The notes under the pieces: model-generated
Seen by the model: only the letters and a program-made list of their open reading frames with translations
Told to the model about the DNA's origin: nothing
Databases searched by the model: none
Source: an uncultured Bacilli bacterium
GTDB taxonomy: Bacteria; Bacillota_I; Bacilli_A; RF39; UBA660
Assembly (NCBI GenBank): GCA_947589495.1
Contig: CANQAK010000006.1
Location: forward strand, 1 to 38,623
Reading direction: 5' to 3'
Length of the DNA stretch: 38,623 nt
Program-made: the position numbers and the translations under genes
Shown: positions 14,700 through 24,498 of the stretch, one piece after another
How the letters are laid out: the number at the start of each line of letters is the position of its first letter
Numbering within the stretch: position 1 is the first letter of the stretch

Positions 14700-16523
14700 T
14701 TATAAATGTTTATTTATTTTTTCTTTTATTTCTTCTTCTATGTTTTCTTTTTGAATCGTATCCTTAAAACCATCATCAATATAATATCTTTTAAAATGTT
14801 CTTTATCTTTTTTTAGCATAACAATTACAGGAGTTTTAAATTTTTTATTTTTATTCAATTCGTTTAATGTCTGTAAAGCAGAAATTCCATTTAATTCATC
14901 ATCTATTATTATTAAGTTATAAAACTCACCATTATTAACTCTATCAATACAATCTTTACCTGTCATTGTTATATTTAAATCAATGTTATATTCTCCTAAG
15001 ATATTTGATATCTTAAAATTTTCGTCTTTATCATTATTAACTAATAAAACTCTTTTTCTACCAAATATATCAGAAGAGTATTTTTCTACGTTTTTCATAA
15101 AATCTGATGATTGTTCAATGTCACATTTTTGATCTAATACTATCATAAATGTTGTGCCTTCATCTTTTTTACTCTTAATATTAATACTTCCACCAAGTAA
15201 CTTTATTACTTTAATGGTTGCTTTTAAGTCCATATCTAGTTTATTAAGTTTACTTATCTCATCTAAAGTTAATTCCATATTATCATCTAATATACTATTT
15301 ATTTTATAAAGACTCATTCCAACTCCCGAATCTTCTATTTTTATAACTAATCTTGCAACATCATATTTTACTATACTACCTATGTTTACGTTTATAAAAC
15401 CATTCTCGGTATTTTCAACACTATTTAATAATACTGACATTAAAATTTGTTTGAATTTTACATCATCACCATTAAGTCTTTGTGGAACATTACTATTTAT
15501 TTCAAATTTTAATTTTATATTCTTATTTCCAATTGCATTTTGCGTCATACTTTCAATGGTTTTAAAAAACATAGTCGTATCATAATATTCTTCTTTTATT
15601 TTGATTTTATTTGCATCCATAGATGATATATCTAGTACGTTATTTAATTTAAATAGTAAATCATTAGCATTACTTGAAATTAATCTTACCGCATCTTTTT
15701 TATCAATATCGTTATCTAATTTATCAAAGTTTTTAGTAATCCCTAATATATTTTTTGTCGGTGTTTTAATATCTTGTGATATTTCAAATAAAAATCTTGA
15801 CTTATCTTCCATTTGTCTTTCTACTAGCTCTTTGTTTCTCAATAATTCATTTACTACCTTTAAATCTGGATTTTCTATTGTAAAATACATTAAAAATACA
15901 ATAAAAGTCTCGATCGCAGTAGTTAAAAGCAATCCGGGATAAACACTTTGCACATAGCCACCAACACCTGCTAATAATATAAATAATATAATTGGAGTGT
16001 ATTTTTTTGTTTTTATATGTTTATAATTTTTTACTAAAGCTACTATCCATACAACCATTGATATGATAAACACAAATCTTAAAAAATCAACAGATTTGCC
16101 ATAGGAATACATAGAAACACCATCATCAAAAAATTTTATTGGCAATTTACATATAATAACTGAAGTAATTATAAATAATACTAAACAAATTTTTTTAACT
16201 TTTTTTAAATAAGAATCTATTTTTTTTATTGTAAGATTATTTTTAGATATTAAAAACACATAGTAAGAATACATAAATATAAATCCAAGATAGTAAATAA
16301 GTAACCCTTTCGTAAGAATATAATGACGTAAAGGAATCTTAGCATCAATCATGGTAGCAGAAAACATACAAGAAATTTCAATAATTAAACCTATAAAGTT
16401 TGCAAAAAGTAATTTCTCATATATCTGATTTTCTTTTGTTTTTAAACGTTTTTTAGAAAAATATACTATTATTAATAATATAATATAAATTAAACTGGTA
16501 GCCTGTAACCATATTATATTCAT
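14700..16523 (-). CDS. Membrane hybrid histidine-kinase homologue lacking the H-box His
   Basis: A 607-aa protein. Residues 1-215 hold about seven membrane helices. A dimerisation segment follows in which the H-box reads SRFLFEISQDIKTP, so Gln250 stands where the phosphorylated His belongs. The ATPase domain keeps an N-box Asn (LLNSVENTENG, N367), DSGVGM (398-403) and a GTTFMIVL end. A receiver domain covers 490-607 with Asp541/542 in IIIDDE and a Lys at 592. It probably senses a signal but cannot autophosphorylate normally; it may act as a phosphatase, scaffold or binding sensor. No separate response regulator is nearby. It follows the adenylate-forming enzyme by about 70 nt, probably in one transcript. 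Confidence 0.8.
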   Translation of the reverse strand: MNIIWLQATSLIYIILLIIVYFSKKRLKTKENQIYEKLLFANFIGLIIEISCMFSATMIDAKIPLRHYILTKGLLIYYLGFIFMYSYYVFLISKNNLTIKKIDSYLKKVKKICLVLFIITSVIICKLPIKFFDDGVSMYSYGKSVDFLRFVFIISMVVWIVALVKNYKHIKTKKYTPIILFILLAGVGGYVQSVYPGLLLTTAIETFIVFLMYFTIENPDLKVVNELLRNKELVERQMEDKSRFLFEISQDIKTPTKNILGITKNFDKLDNDIDKKDAVRLISSNANDLLFKLNNVLDISSMDANKIKIKEEYYDTTMFFKTIESMTQNAIGNKNIKLKFEINSNVPQRLNGDDVKFKQILMSVLLNSVENTENGFINVNIGSIVKYDVARLVIKIEDSGVGMSLYKINSILDDNMELTLDEISKLNKLDMDLKATIKVIKLLGGSINIKSKKDEGTTFMIVLDQKCDIEQSSDFMKNVEKYSSDIFGRKRVLLVNNDKDENFKISNILGEYNIDLNITMTGKDCIDRVNNGEFYNLIIIDDELNGISALQTLNELNKNKKFKTPVIVMLKKDKEHFKRYYIDDGFKDTIQKENIEEEIKEKINKHL

Positions 16524-16596
16524 ACTAACTCTCCTTTACAACACATTATATTTATACAATTATTCTTAAAATAGATGATCATGTATTAGTCTTTTT

Positions 16597-18402
16597 TTAT
16601 TTTTTAAATATATGTTTTGAATTTGATTTATCTGTTTTTTTGATAGTTTCAAATTCATCATCAATATACATTTGTTCTAACTTTTTAATATCAGGTTTTT
16701 TTGTTGAAGTAAGCGGTAAGCTATCAACAAATTTTATTTCTTTAGGAACCATGTATTCAGGAACTACTGTATTTAAATATTTCTTAATTTCATCTTGAGT
16801 TTTTGTTGTATTAGCAACTCCAGATTTTAATTTAATAATACCTATTGGTTTATTAATTATCTGATTATCTGGAATAGTAATAAGTTCTCCTTCTTCAATA
16901 ATATCCATGTTTTCCATTGCAATTTTAACTCTTGCAGGACTAATTTTAGTAGGATTATTCTGAGAGTCTTTTGTAAGTACTAATCTTTTTACTCTATCAT
17001 CGAAAAACATTTCACCCTTATCGTTAAGCCAAATATAATCACCAGTATTATACCATGTTGCACCATTTTCATCTTTTACTAAAGCTTCTTTAGTTGATTT
17101 TTCATCATTATAATACTCTTTCATTAAAGTAGGACTATAAATATATGCTATGCCCGATTGATTAGGTCCAACTTCTTTTTTTGTTTCTGGATCAACTATT
17201 TTAATAAAATTACCTATACAAGGCTTACCAACTGATCCTAAGCTCGGGTTTTCATAATAGCAATAAGCTAATGAACCTAACCCTTCGTTTGCACCATAAC
17301 CTTGAACTAACTGCGTATTACCACCATTTTTTCTAATGAATTCATCAGCGGCAAATTTAACTTCATTTTTTAAAGGTTCAGCACCAGTTAATACTATTTT
17401 CCATTTAGAACAATCAGTTTTTCTTTTTGCTTTTTCAATTGAATCCTTTATATAAGGAGGTGATGTCAACCAATGATTAAATTTATATTGTTCATTTCTT
17501 TTAACCATATCTTTAGGATCAAACAATGGATCTAAACCTAAAGCAACACCAAGACATAAAGGTTCATGAACCATATTAAGAAGTGAGTAAAAAATCCATA
17601 AAGGCGTCATATTAAACATTACATCGCCCTTTTCAAATCGATCTTGTTCAGTCATACCCATAATTTGAACCATTGAATCCATAGCATCCCATGTTGCAAC
17701 ACATGCCTTTGCATGACCTGTCGTGCCTGATGTATATGCAACAGCAGCAATATGGTTCTTTTCATAACTACAAGCTGGTAATTCAAAATTACTCTTTCTT
17801 CCTAATTCTAATAATTGTTCATAATTTAAGATATTAACATTATCATATTTTTTCTTATCTAATCCTTTTAATTTCTCTATAAATTTATATTTCGCCTTAT
17901 CAACGTTCATTCCCTTAGGAAGTCCATCTGTAAGCGATGTTGTAACTATCTTCGTTATATTTTGCTCTTTTAAAGCTTGCATAGTATCTTCACTACAAAA
18001 GATATCATTGCCAACAAATATATTTGATTTAAAATTAGAAAGTTCTCTTACAAGTTCATCTTTATTAGCAGCACAGTTTACCATATGCATTGTAGCTCCA
18101 ATTTTATCTAAAGCATACAATGATACAATTCCATATGGAACTGATAACATACTCATTACAACAACATCATTTTTTTTAACACCTAAACAACTAAATCCTT
18201 TGGCAGCATTATCTATTAAGGTCATTAACTGTCTATAAGTAATTTTATTTCCTAAATAATTAATTGCAATTAAATCTGGATTTTCTAATGCAGTTTCTTC
18301 AATTCTTTTGTAAAGTGTATCATGTTTTAAAATTTTTTCTATTTCTCCTGCCTTTGTTATTTTTGATACTTCTTCTTTTAATTTTTTAAAATCTACGTTC
18401 AT
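16597..18402 (-). CDS. Adenylate-forming ligase (acyl-CoA synthetase-like)
   Basis: A 601-aa AMP-binding enzyme that activates a carboxylate as acyl-AMP, normally passing it to CoA or a carrier. Core motifs: VAYTSGTTGHAKA (A3, 222-233; the usual Pro is Ala), GYGANEG (A5, 369-374), YNTGDY (A7, 452-456), FFDDRVKRL (A8) and SLPLTSTKKPDIKK (A10 Lys near 568). GGGGG precedes the ATG. It has its own promoter and is followed by the pseudo-kinase gene. No acyl carrier protein, condensing enzyme or transporter is next to it, so its acid substrate is unknown. It could feed the carbamoyl/kinase pathway encoded downstream or modify lipids. Confidence 0.85.
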   Translation of the reverse strand: MNVDFKKLKEEVSKITKAGEIEKILKHDTLYKRIEETALENPDLIAINYLGNKITYRQLMTLIDNAAKGFSCLGVKKNDVVVMSMLSVPYGIVSLYALDKIGATMHMVNCAANKDELVRELSNFKSNIFVGNDIFCSEDTMQALKEQNITKIVTTSLTDGLPKGMNVDKAKYKFIEKLKGLDKKKYDNVNILNYEQLLELGRKSNFELPACSYEKNHIAAVAYTSGTTGHAKACVATWDAMDSMVQIMGMTEQDRFEKGDVMFNMTPLWIFYSLLNMVHEPLCLGVALGLDPLFDPKDMVKRNEQYKFNHWLTSPPYIKDSIEKAKRKTDCSKWKIVLTGAEPLKNEVKFAADEFIRKNGGNTQLVQGYGANEGLGSLAYCYYENPSLGSVGKPCIGNFIKIVDPETKKEVGPNQSGIAYIYSPTLMKEYYNDEKSTKEALVKDENGATWYNTGDYIWLNDKGEMFFDDRVKRLVLTKDSQNNPTKISPARVKIAMENMDIIEEGELITIPDNQIINKPIGIIKLKSGVANTTKTQDEIKKYLNTVVPEYMVPKEIKFVDSLPLTSTKKPDIKKLEQMYIDDEFETIKKTDKSNSKHIFKK

Positions 18403-18445
18403 AACGTATCCCCCTAAACTAATTTTTTTATTTTACTGCAAGCAT

Positions 18446-18474
18446 AATATAACACAATAATAAATAAAAATCAA
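18446..18474 (-). promoter_or_regulatory. Promoter of the adenylate-forming ligase/kinase unit
   Basis: Minus strand: TTGATT (18474-18469), 17-nt spacer, TATATT (18451-18446), about 44 nt before the ligase ATG. It lies directly after the stop of the 68-aa gene. Confidence 0.55.
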
Positions 18475-18477
18475 ATT

Positions 18478-18684
18478 TTACTTATTATTGTGCTCACTCT
18501 CATATTTTCTTATTATTCTTCTAATAGTTGATGGATATGTATAAAAATATCTTGCGGTAGGTTTTATGCCTCTTTCTTTAGCCATTTTTACAATTTTTGG
18601 TTCTAATTGAGCCTTTTTTTCTTTCGTTTGATTTTTATATAAATCCTTTTCATCAATATAATATAATGCATATTCTGTTGACAT
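18478..18684 (-). CDS. Small helix-turn-helix protein, transposase-HTH-like
   Basis: A 68-aa protein. The C-terminal half, ERGIKPTARYFYTYPSTIRR followed by IIRKYE, has the pattern of homeodomain-like helix-turn-helix segments found at the N-terminus of many transposases (GIKxxARxFxxSxxTVRRxxxxY). It may be a free-standing DNA-binding regulator of the neighbouring cargo, or the surviving end of an insertion sequence. No transposase catalytic domain or terminal repeats were seen around it. AAAGGA lies 11 nt upstream of the ATG. It marks the boundary between transfer genes and cargo. Confidence 0.55.
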   Translation of the reverse strand: MSTEYALYYIDEKDLYKNQTKEKKAQLEPKIVKMAKERGIKPTARYFYTYPSTIRRIIRKYESEHNNK

Positions 18685-18780
18685 ATAATCAAATTTCCTT
18701 TACTACTTACATTAATATTTTAATACTTATCAAAAAAAATTAGTTAATTAAAAAATCTCATTAAAATCATATTAAAATCA

Positions 18781-20241
18781 TTAATATCTTGGTAAGCCAT
18801 ATCCATAAATGTATTTACTATCAATAGAATATTTCTTTTTTTTAACCTCATTTCTTGAATTACCTTCAATAGTATAAATATTTTTACCATCACTTCTTTC
18901 TACAATTCCGACGTGATCTGAATGTCCATCCTGTTCCCAATCAAAAAATATAACATCGCCAGGTTTAGGATTATATCCTCTTTCTTTCCATAACCCGATT
19001 GCTTTAAACCAGGGAATCCCCTGTGTATGACAAGTTGAAAATTTAGGAACAGCTATATTAAGATATCCAGCCTCATTATAAACCCAGGATACAAATATTG
19101 CACACCATTCTACCCTTGAATTAAAGCCATACCATTTCCAATATGGTTCACCTCCGACATTTCCTACTTGCGATAAGGCAATATCAACTACATTTTTATT
19201 TCCAATACCGCCACCATATACTACATTAGACCATAATGCATCATATTTACTACTCAATAGTTCGTTCATTTGCTTTTGTTGAATAAAATTAAGATTATAT
19301 TCTGATATCATATCATTAACACTCTTGCCTGTAATATTAATATATAATATCCGTTTTATTTCTCCATTTTCATTTGAAGTTTCTTGCACGTTGTATGTAA
19401 TTTCATTCATTTTCCAGAAGACATCTTTAAGCACATTTTCTTTATTATCGTTTATTGTAATTACATCTGTTGCATTTTCTCCATTAGAAATTATAACAGC
19501 ATACACAGATAAAATATATTTCCATTCAGTCTTATTTACATTCAATGCATAGTCATCATGTGGAACTTCGTTTTGTATATTTATTAGTTTTTCAGACAGT
19601 TCATTATTAAGATCACTTATAACACTACTCATTGTTTTATTACCAGTATTTTCACTACTTAAAAATATTCCAAAAACAGAATTAAGTAAAAAGCCTATTA
19701 AACATAAAATTATAATTATAACTACTACTATCCAGCCCCCTGCTACTAAAGCAGCAATGATAGCTTTAGTAACAGTTACAACAGTTTTTAAGATTTTTAT
19801 AGTAGTTTTAATTGCCATTTTAATCGTTTTAATTGTTTGTTTTATTCCTTTCACGACCATTTTTGGTGCTTTCAGCGTCTTTTTTGTAATTTTTGCGCCC
19901 GTTTTTATACCACGTTTGGTATTTTTAATTATAGTTTTACCAACTTTTTTAGATGTTTTTATATTTTTCTTTGCTTTATACAACTTTATCTTGTTTCTCA
20001 AATTACTTATGTTTTTCATAGTATTTGCAACTGAATTACGCCCTTTTCTTCTTGAAAAATTAATAATCTTTTTTGTGGCATTATTTAAAGTAGTCTCTAT
20101 TTTATCATTCCCATAATCAAATATTGAAGATTCGTTATCCTTTTCTTTTATATTAATTAGATTATCTTTAGAATTAAAAACCCTTTTATCTAATTTTCTG
20201 ATAAACTTATTACCAGTATTCCTTAACTTTATTTTAGACAT
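18781..20241 (-). CDS. CHAP-domain cell-wall hydrolase of the conjugation apparatus
   Basis: A 486-aa protein of the CD1108/TcpG-like class, which locally opens peptidoglycan for the mating channel. Residues 1-150 are extremely Lys-rich with amphipathic KTIKxxIK-type repeats. A membrane helix follows (AALVAGGWIVVVIIIILCLI), then an extracellular region. The C-terminal 120 residues form a CHAP/NlpC-P60 domain: VEWCAIFVSWVYNEAG carries the Cys nucleophile, GHSDHVGIVE the His, and TIEGNSRNE the Asn-type third residue. It directly follows virB4 and is the last transfer gene before the cargo. Confidence 0.88.
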   Translation of the reverse strand: MSKIKLRNTGNKFIRKLDKRVFNSKDNLINIKEKDNESSIFDYGNDKIETTLNNATKKIINFSRRKGRNSVANTMKNISNLRNKIKLYKAKKNIKTSKKVGKTIIKNTKRGIKTGAKITKKTLKAPKMVVKGIKQTIKTIKMAIKTTIKILKTVVTVTKAIIAALVAGGWIVVVIIIILCLIGFLLNSVFGIFLSSENTGNKTMSSVISDLNNELSEKLINIQNEVPHDDYALNVNKTEWKYILSVYAVIISNGENATDVITINDNKENVLKDVFWKMNEITYNVQETSNENGEIKRILYINITGKSVNDMISEYNLNFIQQKQMNELLSSKYDALWSNVVYGGGIGNKNVVDIALSQVGNVGGEPYWKWYGFNSRVEWCAIFVSWVYNEAGYLNIAVPKFSTCHTQGIPWFKAIGLWKERGYNPKPGDVIFFDWEQDGHSDHVGIVERSDGKNIYTIEGNSRNEVKKKKYSIDSKYIYGYGLPRY

Positions 20242-20248
20242 AATTTAA

Positions 20249-22567
20249 TTATCTCTCACTTGGTTTAGTTGTCATAAGTTTATATAATTTAGTATCTTTA
20301 GGAAAACTATTAACAAATGGGACAAGCGAACTACCATATTTTATCAAGCCACATCCAGCATCAGAATTTGTTATATAAGACATTTGCTCATCAGATATAT
20401 TTAATAACCTAGCTAATTCTTGTCTATCAGAAGATGCTTGATTAAGCATTACAATAAATTCACTATTGGAAAGCATTGTGGAAGCATCAACTGAAGATAA
20501 CAAATATTCAACATTTTGAGTAATAGCAGTTGGATATGCATTTCTTTTTCTAAATTGTCGCCAAGCACTATTAAAGAAAGCTGATGAATATTCATTTGCA
20601 AACATTACATGAATTTCATCTATAAATATATGCGTTCTTTTTCCTTTTTTATAGTTTTCAGATACACGATTAATCATTGCATCAGTTATAACTAAAAGTC
20701 CCATAGATTTTAATTGTTTCCCCAATTTATAAATATCATATGATATTATTCTGCTATTTGTATTAACATTAGTTTGATGGGCAAAAACATTTAATGAACC
20801 ATTAGTAAATAATTCTAATGATAACGCTAAATCTTTAGCTTCTTTTTCAGGTTGTTCTAATAAACAACTCCTTAAGTCCATTAACGTAGGCATATTTTTT
20901 TTATTCTCTTGCTTTTCATACACTAATGCGGTACATCTATCAATTATTGATTTTTGTTTAGAACCTAAACCTTTTTTATCAAGTTGCTCAAATAGTGATA
21001 GAATAAACTCCGATTTATCACTTATTGGATTTACTGCATCTCCGTATCCATCAAGCATATCCATAGCGTTAATATGATCTCTACTATTTGCAGATATTTC
21101 AATTACTTCACCACCCATAGCATTTACCAAAGCAGAATACTCCCCTTCTGGATCGCATATTAAAATATCATCATTTGTTGATAAGGATAGAAATGTAATT
21201 AGTTCTTTAGCACTAAAAGACTTACCTGATCCTGGAACACCTAATAAAAAAGAAGATTGATTTAGAAGATTTTCTTTATTAACCATAATCAAATTATGGC
21301 TGATAGCATTTTCACCATAATATATTCCACCTTTATCCATTATTTCTTGCACTCTAAAAGGATTTAATACTGCCAAACTTTCAGTAGTTAGAGTTCTTAA
21401 TGTTTCAATATTTCTTACACCAATTGGTAAAACTGTATTTAATCCATCCATTTGCTGATATTTTAAAGGAACGATTTGACAAAGGTGCTTTCTTGCAGTA
21501 ATCAATACTGTTTCAGTATCAGCATCAAGTTGTTCTTTGGTATCAGCAGTTATAACTAAAGTTACATTAGCAAACATCATACGTTGATCCCTTGTTGTTA
21601 AGTCGTCTAAAAACTCTTTACTTTCCTTTCTTTGTTGTTCCATATCATATGGTACAACAGCACTAAAATTATTGTTGGCATTTTGCTTACGTTGCCAATT
21701 AGTTATATTTGTTTCAACACCAAGTAATCTACTTTCAACTTCCTTAACCGCCTCATCCGTTGGTATTGGAATAATATCAATACTAAGCATCATATTTTGA
21801 TTCATATCAGTTAATTCTGCTATCATACTATCTTTAATATATGACGCATAATCTTTTAAAAACATTACCCTACCAACCTTATTTTCCATAGTAAAATAAT
21901 CATTTTCAAAAGAAAATCCGTTAGGGCATATATAATCTTTAAAACTATGTCCTTTACGCATTAATGTTTTTATATCCAGATTATAATTAGATTCTTCACC
22001 TATTCTATAAAAATCATGTAATATTCTTAATCTTTCCGTAGCATTTAAAGAAGTACACTTTGAACCTAATTTAGCAAAATGTGAAATAATATCACTTGAT
22101 ATTCTTCTAAAATAGTTTTTAGCTTCCTCATGATCCTTTTTAAATACAGAAATCGTTAAATAAATTTCTCTAACCATACCATTACTTCCTATTGCTTTAT
22201 CAAGTAACATTTGATTATATTCCTGACGATATATATCTAAACCATCTTGTTTAAAATCAAGTAGTATATCTTTTTCAAAAGTTTTCTTATTTACTCTCCT
22301 TAAAGCTATTGTAATTTTTGTTGTTGCACCACTATCAAGGGAATTTAACAATTCTGAATAATCCAAAAACATAGTTTCCTTGTCTTCTTTTGATGCAACC
22401 GCATAATTAATATCAGTAAATTTATAAGTAAAAGAAAATTTATTTTTACCAACTAAAAATATACCATCTTCCCAAATACGTTTTATTGGTATTGACTTTT
22501 GTACACTTTTAGGAATATTTAAATCTTCCTTTTCCATTTTCTTTAAATTTCGTATTGTCCTTATCAT
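20249..22567 (-). CDS. virB4: VirB4-family conjugation ATPase
   Basis: The main motor ATPase of the type IV secretion channel, 772 aa, full length. Walker A GVPGSGKS lies at 443-450, with DPEGEY soon after and Walker B in THIFIDEIHVMF. The ending DAGCGLIKYGSSLVPFVN is typical of VirB4 proteins from Tn1549/CTn-type ICEs. The ATG overlaps the stop of the PrgI gene as ATGA. It works on the cytoplasmic face together with PrgI (VirB3-like) and the VirB6-like protein encoded upstream. Confidence 0.95.
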   Translation of the reverse strand: MIRTIRNLKKMEKEDLNIPKSVQKSIPIKRIWEDGIFLVGKNKFSFTYKFTDINYAVASKEDKETMFLDYSELLNSLDSGATTKITIALRRVNKKTFEKDILLDFKQDGLDIYRQEYNQMLLDKAIGSNGMVREIYLTISVFKKDHEEAKNYFRRISSDIISHFAKLGSKCTSLNATERLRILHDFYRIGEESNYNLDIKTLMRKGHSFKDYICPNGFSFENDYFTMENKVGRVMFLKDYASYIKDSMIAELTDMNQNMMLSIDIIPIPTDEAVKEVESRLLGVETNITNWQRKQNANNNFSAVVPYDMEQQRKESKEFLDDLTTRDQRMMFANVTLVITADTKEQLDADTETVLITARKHLCQIVPLKYQQMDGLNTVLPIGVRNIETLRTLTTESLAVLNPFRVQEIMDKGGIYYGENAISHNLIMVNKENLLNQSSFLLGVPGSGKSFSAKELITFLSLSTNDDILICDPEGEYSALVNAMGGEVIEISANSRDHINAMDMLDGYGDAVNPISDKSEFILSLFEQLDKKGLGSKQKSIIDRCTALVYEKQENKKNMPTLMDLRSCLLEQPEKEAKDLALSLELFTNGSLNVFAHQTNVNTNSRIISYDIYKLGKQLKSMGLLVITDAMINRVSENYKKGKRTHIFIDEIHVMFANEYSSAFFNSAWRQFRKRNAYPTAITQNVEYLLSSVDASTMLSNSEFIVMLNQASSDRQELARLLNISDEQMSYITNSDAGCGLIKYGSSLVPFVNSFPKDTKLYKLMTTKPSER

Positions 22568-22923
22568 TTTAAACTTTCCTTTCTTTCTGCACTCTTTAGA
22601 TAGTTTTTCATCGCATTATAGTAAATATTTTCTGATACAAATTTTAAATGCCTAGGGGTTAATATTTCTGATTTAAACCATGCAAAGATAAATTTTTCAA
22701 TAGTCATGCCATTATAAGTAACAAATCCTATAAAAGCAAATGGAGCTGCACCTAATATGCAAATCCAGGATAAAGTTTCAACACCAAATTTATCTTTTAA
22801 CAAAAAATATAATAGTACAGCTACTAGGCAAGCCATAACAGAAAAAAAGAACTGTCTTAAAGACAGTCCAAAAAATATGCTTTCTGTATAATTTCTAATT
22901 TCTCTGTTTATTTTAACTTCCAC
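22564..22923 (-). CDS. prgI: PrgI/VirB3-like membrane protein
   Basis: A 119-aa protein starting MEVKINREIRNYTESIFFGL, the usual N-terminus of PrgI-family proteins. Two membrane helices follow (FFFSVMACLVAVLLYFLL and ICILGAAPFAFIGFVTYNG), then EKFIFAWFKSEIL. It occupies the VirB3 position just ahead of VirB4 and is probably an inner-membrane subunit recruiting it. It begins right after the stop of the unknown gene upstream and overlaps virB4 by 4 nt. Confidence 0.9.
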   Translation of the reverse strand: MEVKINREIRNYTESIFFGLSLRQFFFSVMACLVAVLLYFLLKDKFGVETLSWICILGAAPFAFIGFVTYNGMTIEKFIFAWFKSEILTPRHLKFVSENIYYNAMKNYLKSAERKESLK

Positions 22924-23445
22924 TTATCTCTCATCCCTTTCATAATTTTTATTACTAAACATATTATTTTCATTTTCTTCAAATCTGTTAGATTCTCTTA
23001 CTACGTGAGCTTGTAACGCAGGGTTATTTTTAGCTTCCTCATATGCTGATAAAATATCTTCATTTAAAAAATGAAAGTCTTTTTTTTCTATTTCTTTTTT
23101 ATCATTAATAAAATCATTTGAATACTCAATCGCAATTTGCTCATCAATTCTTAAGTCTTTTGGATTAAGTCCTAAATCCATACACAATAACGCCTGATTA
23201 AAATATTTTTCATCTTCTTTTTTTAAATTACTTAATTGTGTAAACATTATAGTTAAAAATTGCCTACTTGTTATATCACTCATATATTTTTCAGTTACCT
23301 GATCTAAAATTTTTTCGTAATGTATTGGTGGTACTTTAGTGGGTTCCTGTGTATCTGGATTTATATATTTATAAGTCATATCACTAATACTTTTACTCAT
23401 ATCTTTTATTTTTAATTGTGTAAAATCATCATATTGCTTTCTCAT
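22924..23445 (-). CDS. Transfer-region protein of unknown function (173 aa)
   Basis: A soluble, charged, helical protein. It starts MRKQYDDFTQLKIKDMSKSI and ends in a Glu/Asn/Arg-rich tail (NRFEENENNMFSNKNYERDER). No membrane helix, Cys pair or nucleotide motif is seen. It lies 13 nt after the 342-aa unknown gene and directly adjoins PrgI, so it is co-expressed with the channel genes and probably acts in the cytoplasm. I do not recognise the family. Confidence 0.7.
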   Translation of the reverse strand: MRKQYDDFTQLKIKDMSKSISDMTYKYINPDTQEPTKVPPIHYEKILDQVTEKYMSDITSRQFLTIMFTQLSNLKKEDEKYFNQALLCMDLGLNPKDLRIDEQIAIEYSNDFINDKKEIEKKDFHFLNEDILSAYEEAKNNPALQAHVVRESNRFEENENNMFSNKNYERDER

Positions 23446-23458
23446 TTTTAACTTCTCC

Positions 23459-24487
23459 TTATCTTTCCATAATTTTTCTATTTTTATTTACCGCTTTTAT
23501 TTTTTCTTTAAAATCATCTTTATTATAAACTTCGTTTTTCCCATATGTTATAAAATTAATATGTGAAAATTCAAAACCACTACTATAATTATCTCTGTTA
23601 GGATCATTATTTTTTATGAAATCTGAAACCCTATTATAAACTAATCCATAACCCGAAGCCGACCTTTCTCCATTAGAAAGAGACCTTTTTAAATTATCTA
23701 AATCGAACTTAAAATTCAAATTGTTCTCACCATATCCTATATTAATAGTAATAGTTTTTGCATATAAATCTCTTAATGATTGATATATATTTCTATTTAT
23801 GTTCAATTGCTTATAATCAGGATTATTACTTCGTGATATTTCTCCTAAATATTTGATTTTATAATCATAAGTCAATGCCTCAAATCCCAATTCTTCTTTG
23901 TATTTGACTATTAATTCCGAAAAAATTTCATTAACTAATTTCTCGGAATTATCTAAATAAGCCATATAAATATTTTTATCTTCAAGTATTTTTAATTTAT
24001 TTAAAGAATATAAAGAACAATCAAATTTTAATTTCACAGTTGGATTAGACTGTGTTATATATATTTTATCTATTTCGCTCTTAATTCTTCTAATATCATA
24101 TTCATTTAAATAATCAAATTTCTTTTTTCCATCTTTTTTAATAATATTTTTATTATTATTTAAATATGATTCTACCATTTTATCTAATTCATTAGATATG
24201 TTTCTTTCAATATTTGAAAAATTTGCCATTTTAATCTTTTTATCTACTGAAAACATATCTTGAAGTTGATAACTAGCATCATATAAACATTTATCAATAT
24301 TATCAAAATACCCTCCGACATTATAATTTGCTTGACTAAACCCAGTGTATTCCCGTTTATAGTAAATAGTATCAAACCTATCATTTATTTTTTCCTTATA
24401 TATTTTAAACTTTATAGCAACAGAATTTTCAAAAATTTCATTATTTCTATTTTTATCTATTAAAAAATTTTCTAAATTATTTCTCAT
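23459..24487 (-). CDS. Transfer-region protein of unknown function (342 aa)
   Basis: A soluble Asn/Lys-rich protein with no signal peptide, membrane segment or recognisable motif. It has several Tyr/Asn-rich stretches (YTGFSQANYNVGGYFD, SASGYGLVYNRVSDF) and ends VNKNRKIMER. It lies between the ArdC-like gene and the 173-aa unknown with 10-13-nt gaps, so it belongs to the transfer operon. Such accessory genes sit at the same place in related elements with varied products. I assign no function. Confidence 0.7.
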   Translation of the reverse strand: MRNNLENFLIDKNRNNEIFENSVAIKFKIYKEKINDRFDTIYYKREYTGFSQANYNVGGYFDNIDKCLYDASYQLQDMFSVDKKIKMANFSNIERNISNELDKMVESYLNNNKNIIKKDGKKKFDYLNEYDIRRIKSEIDKIYITQSNPTVKLKFDCSLYSLNKLKILEDKNIYMAYLDNSEKLVNEIFSELIVKYKEELGFEALTYDYKIKYLGEISRSNNPDYKQLNINRNIYQSLRDLYAKTITINIGYGENNLNFKFDLDNLKRSLSNGERSASGYGLVYNRVSDFIKNNDPNRDNYSSGFEFSHINFITYGKNEVYNKDDFKEKIKAVNKNRKIMER

Positions 24488-24498
24488 ATTTCACTCTC

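Noticed and set aside
18478-18684. Complete insertion sequence
   Set aside because: Only a helix-turn-helix fragment is present; no catalytic domain or terminal inverted repeats flank it.
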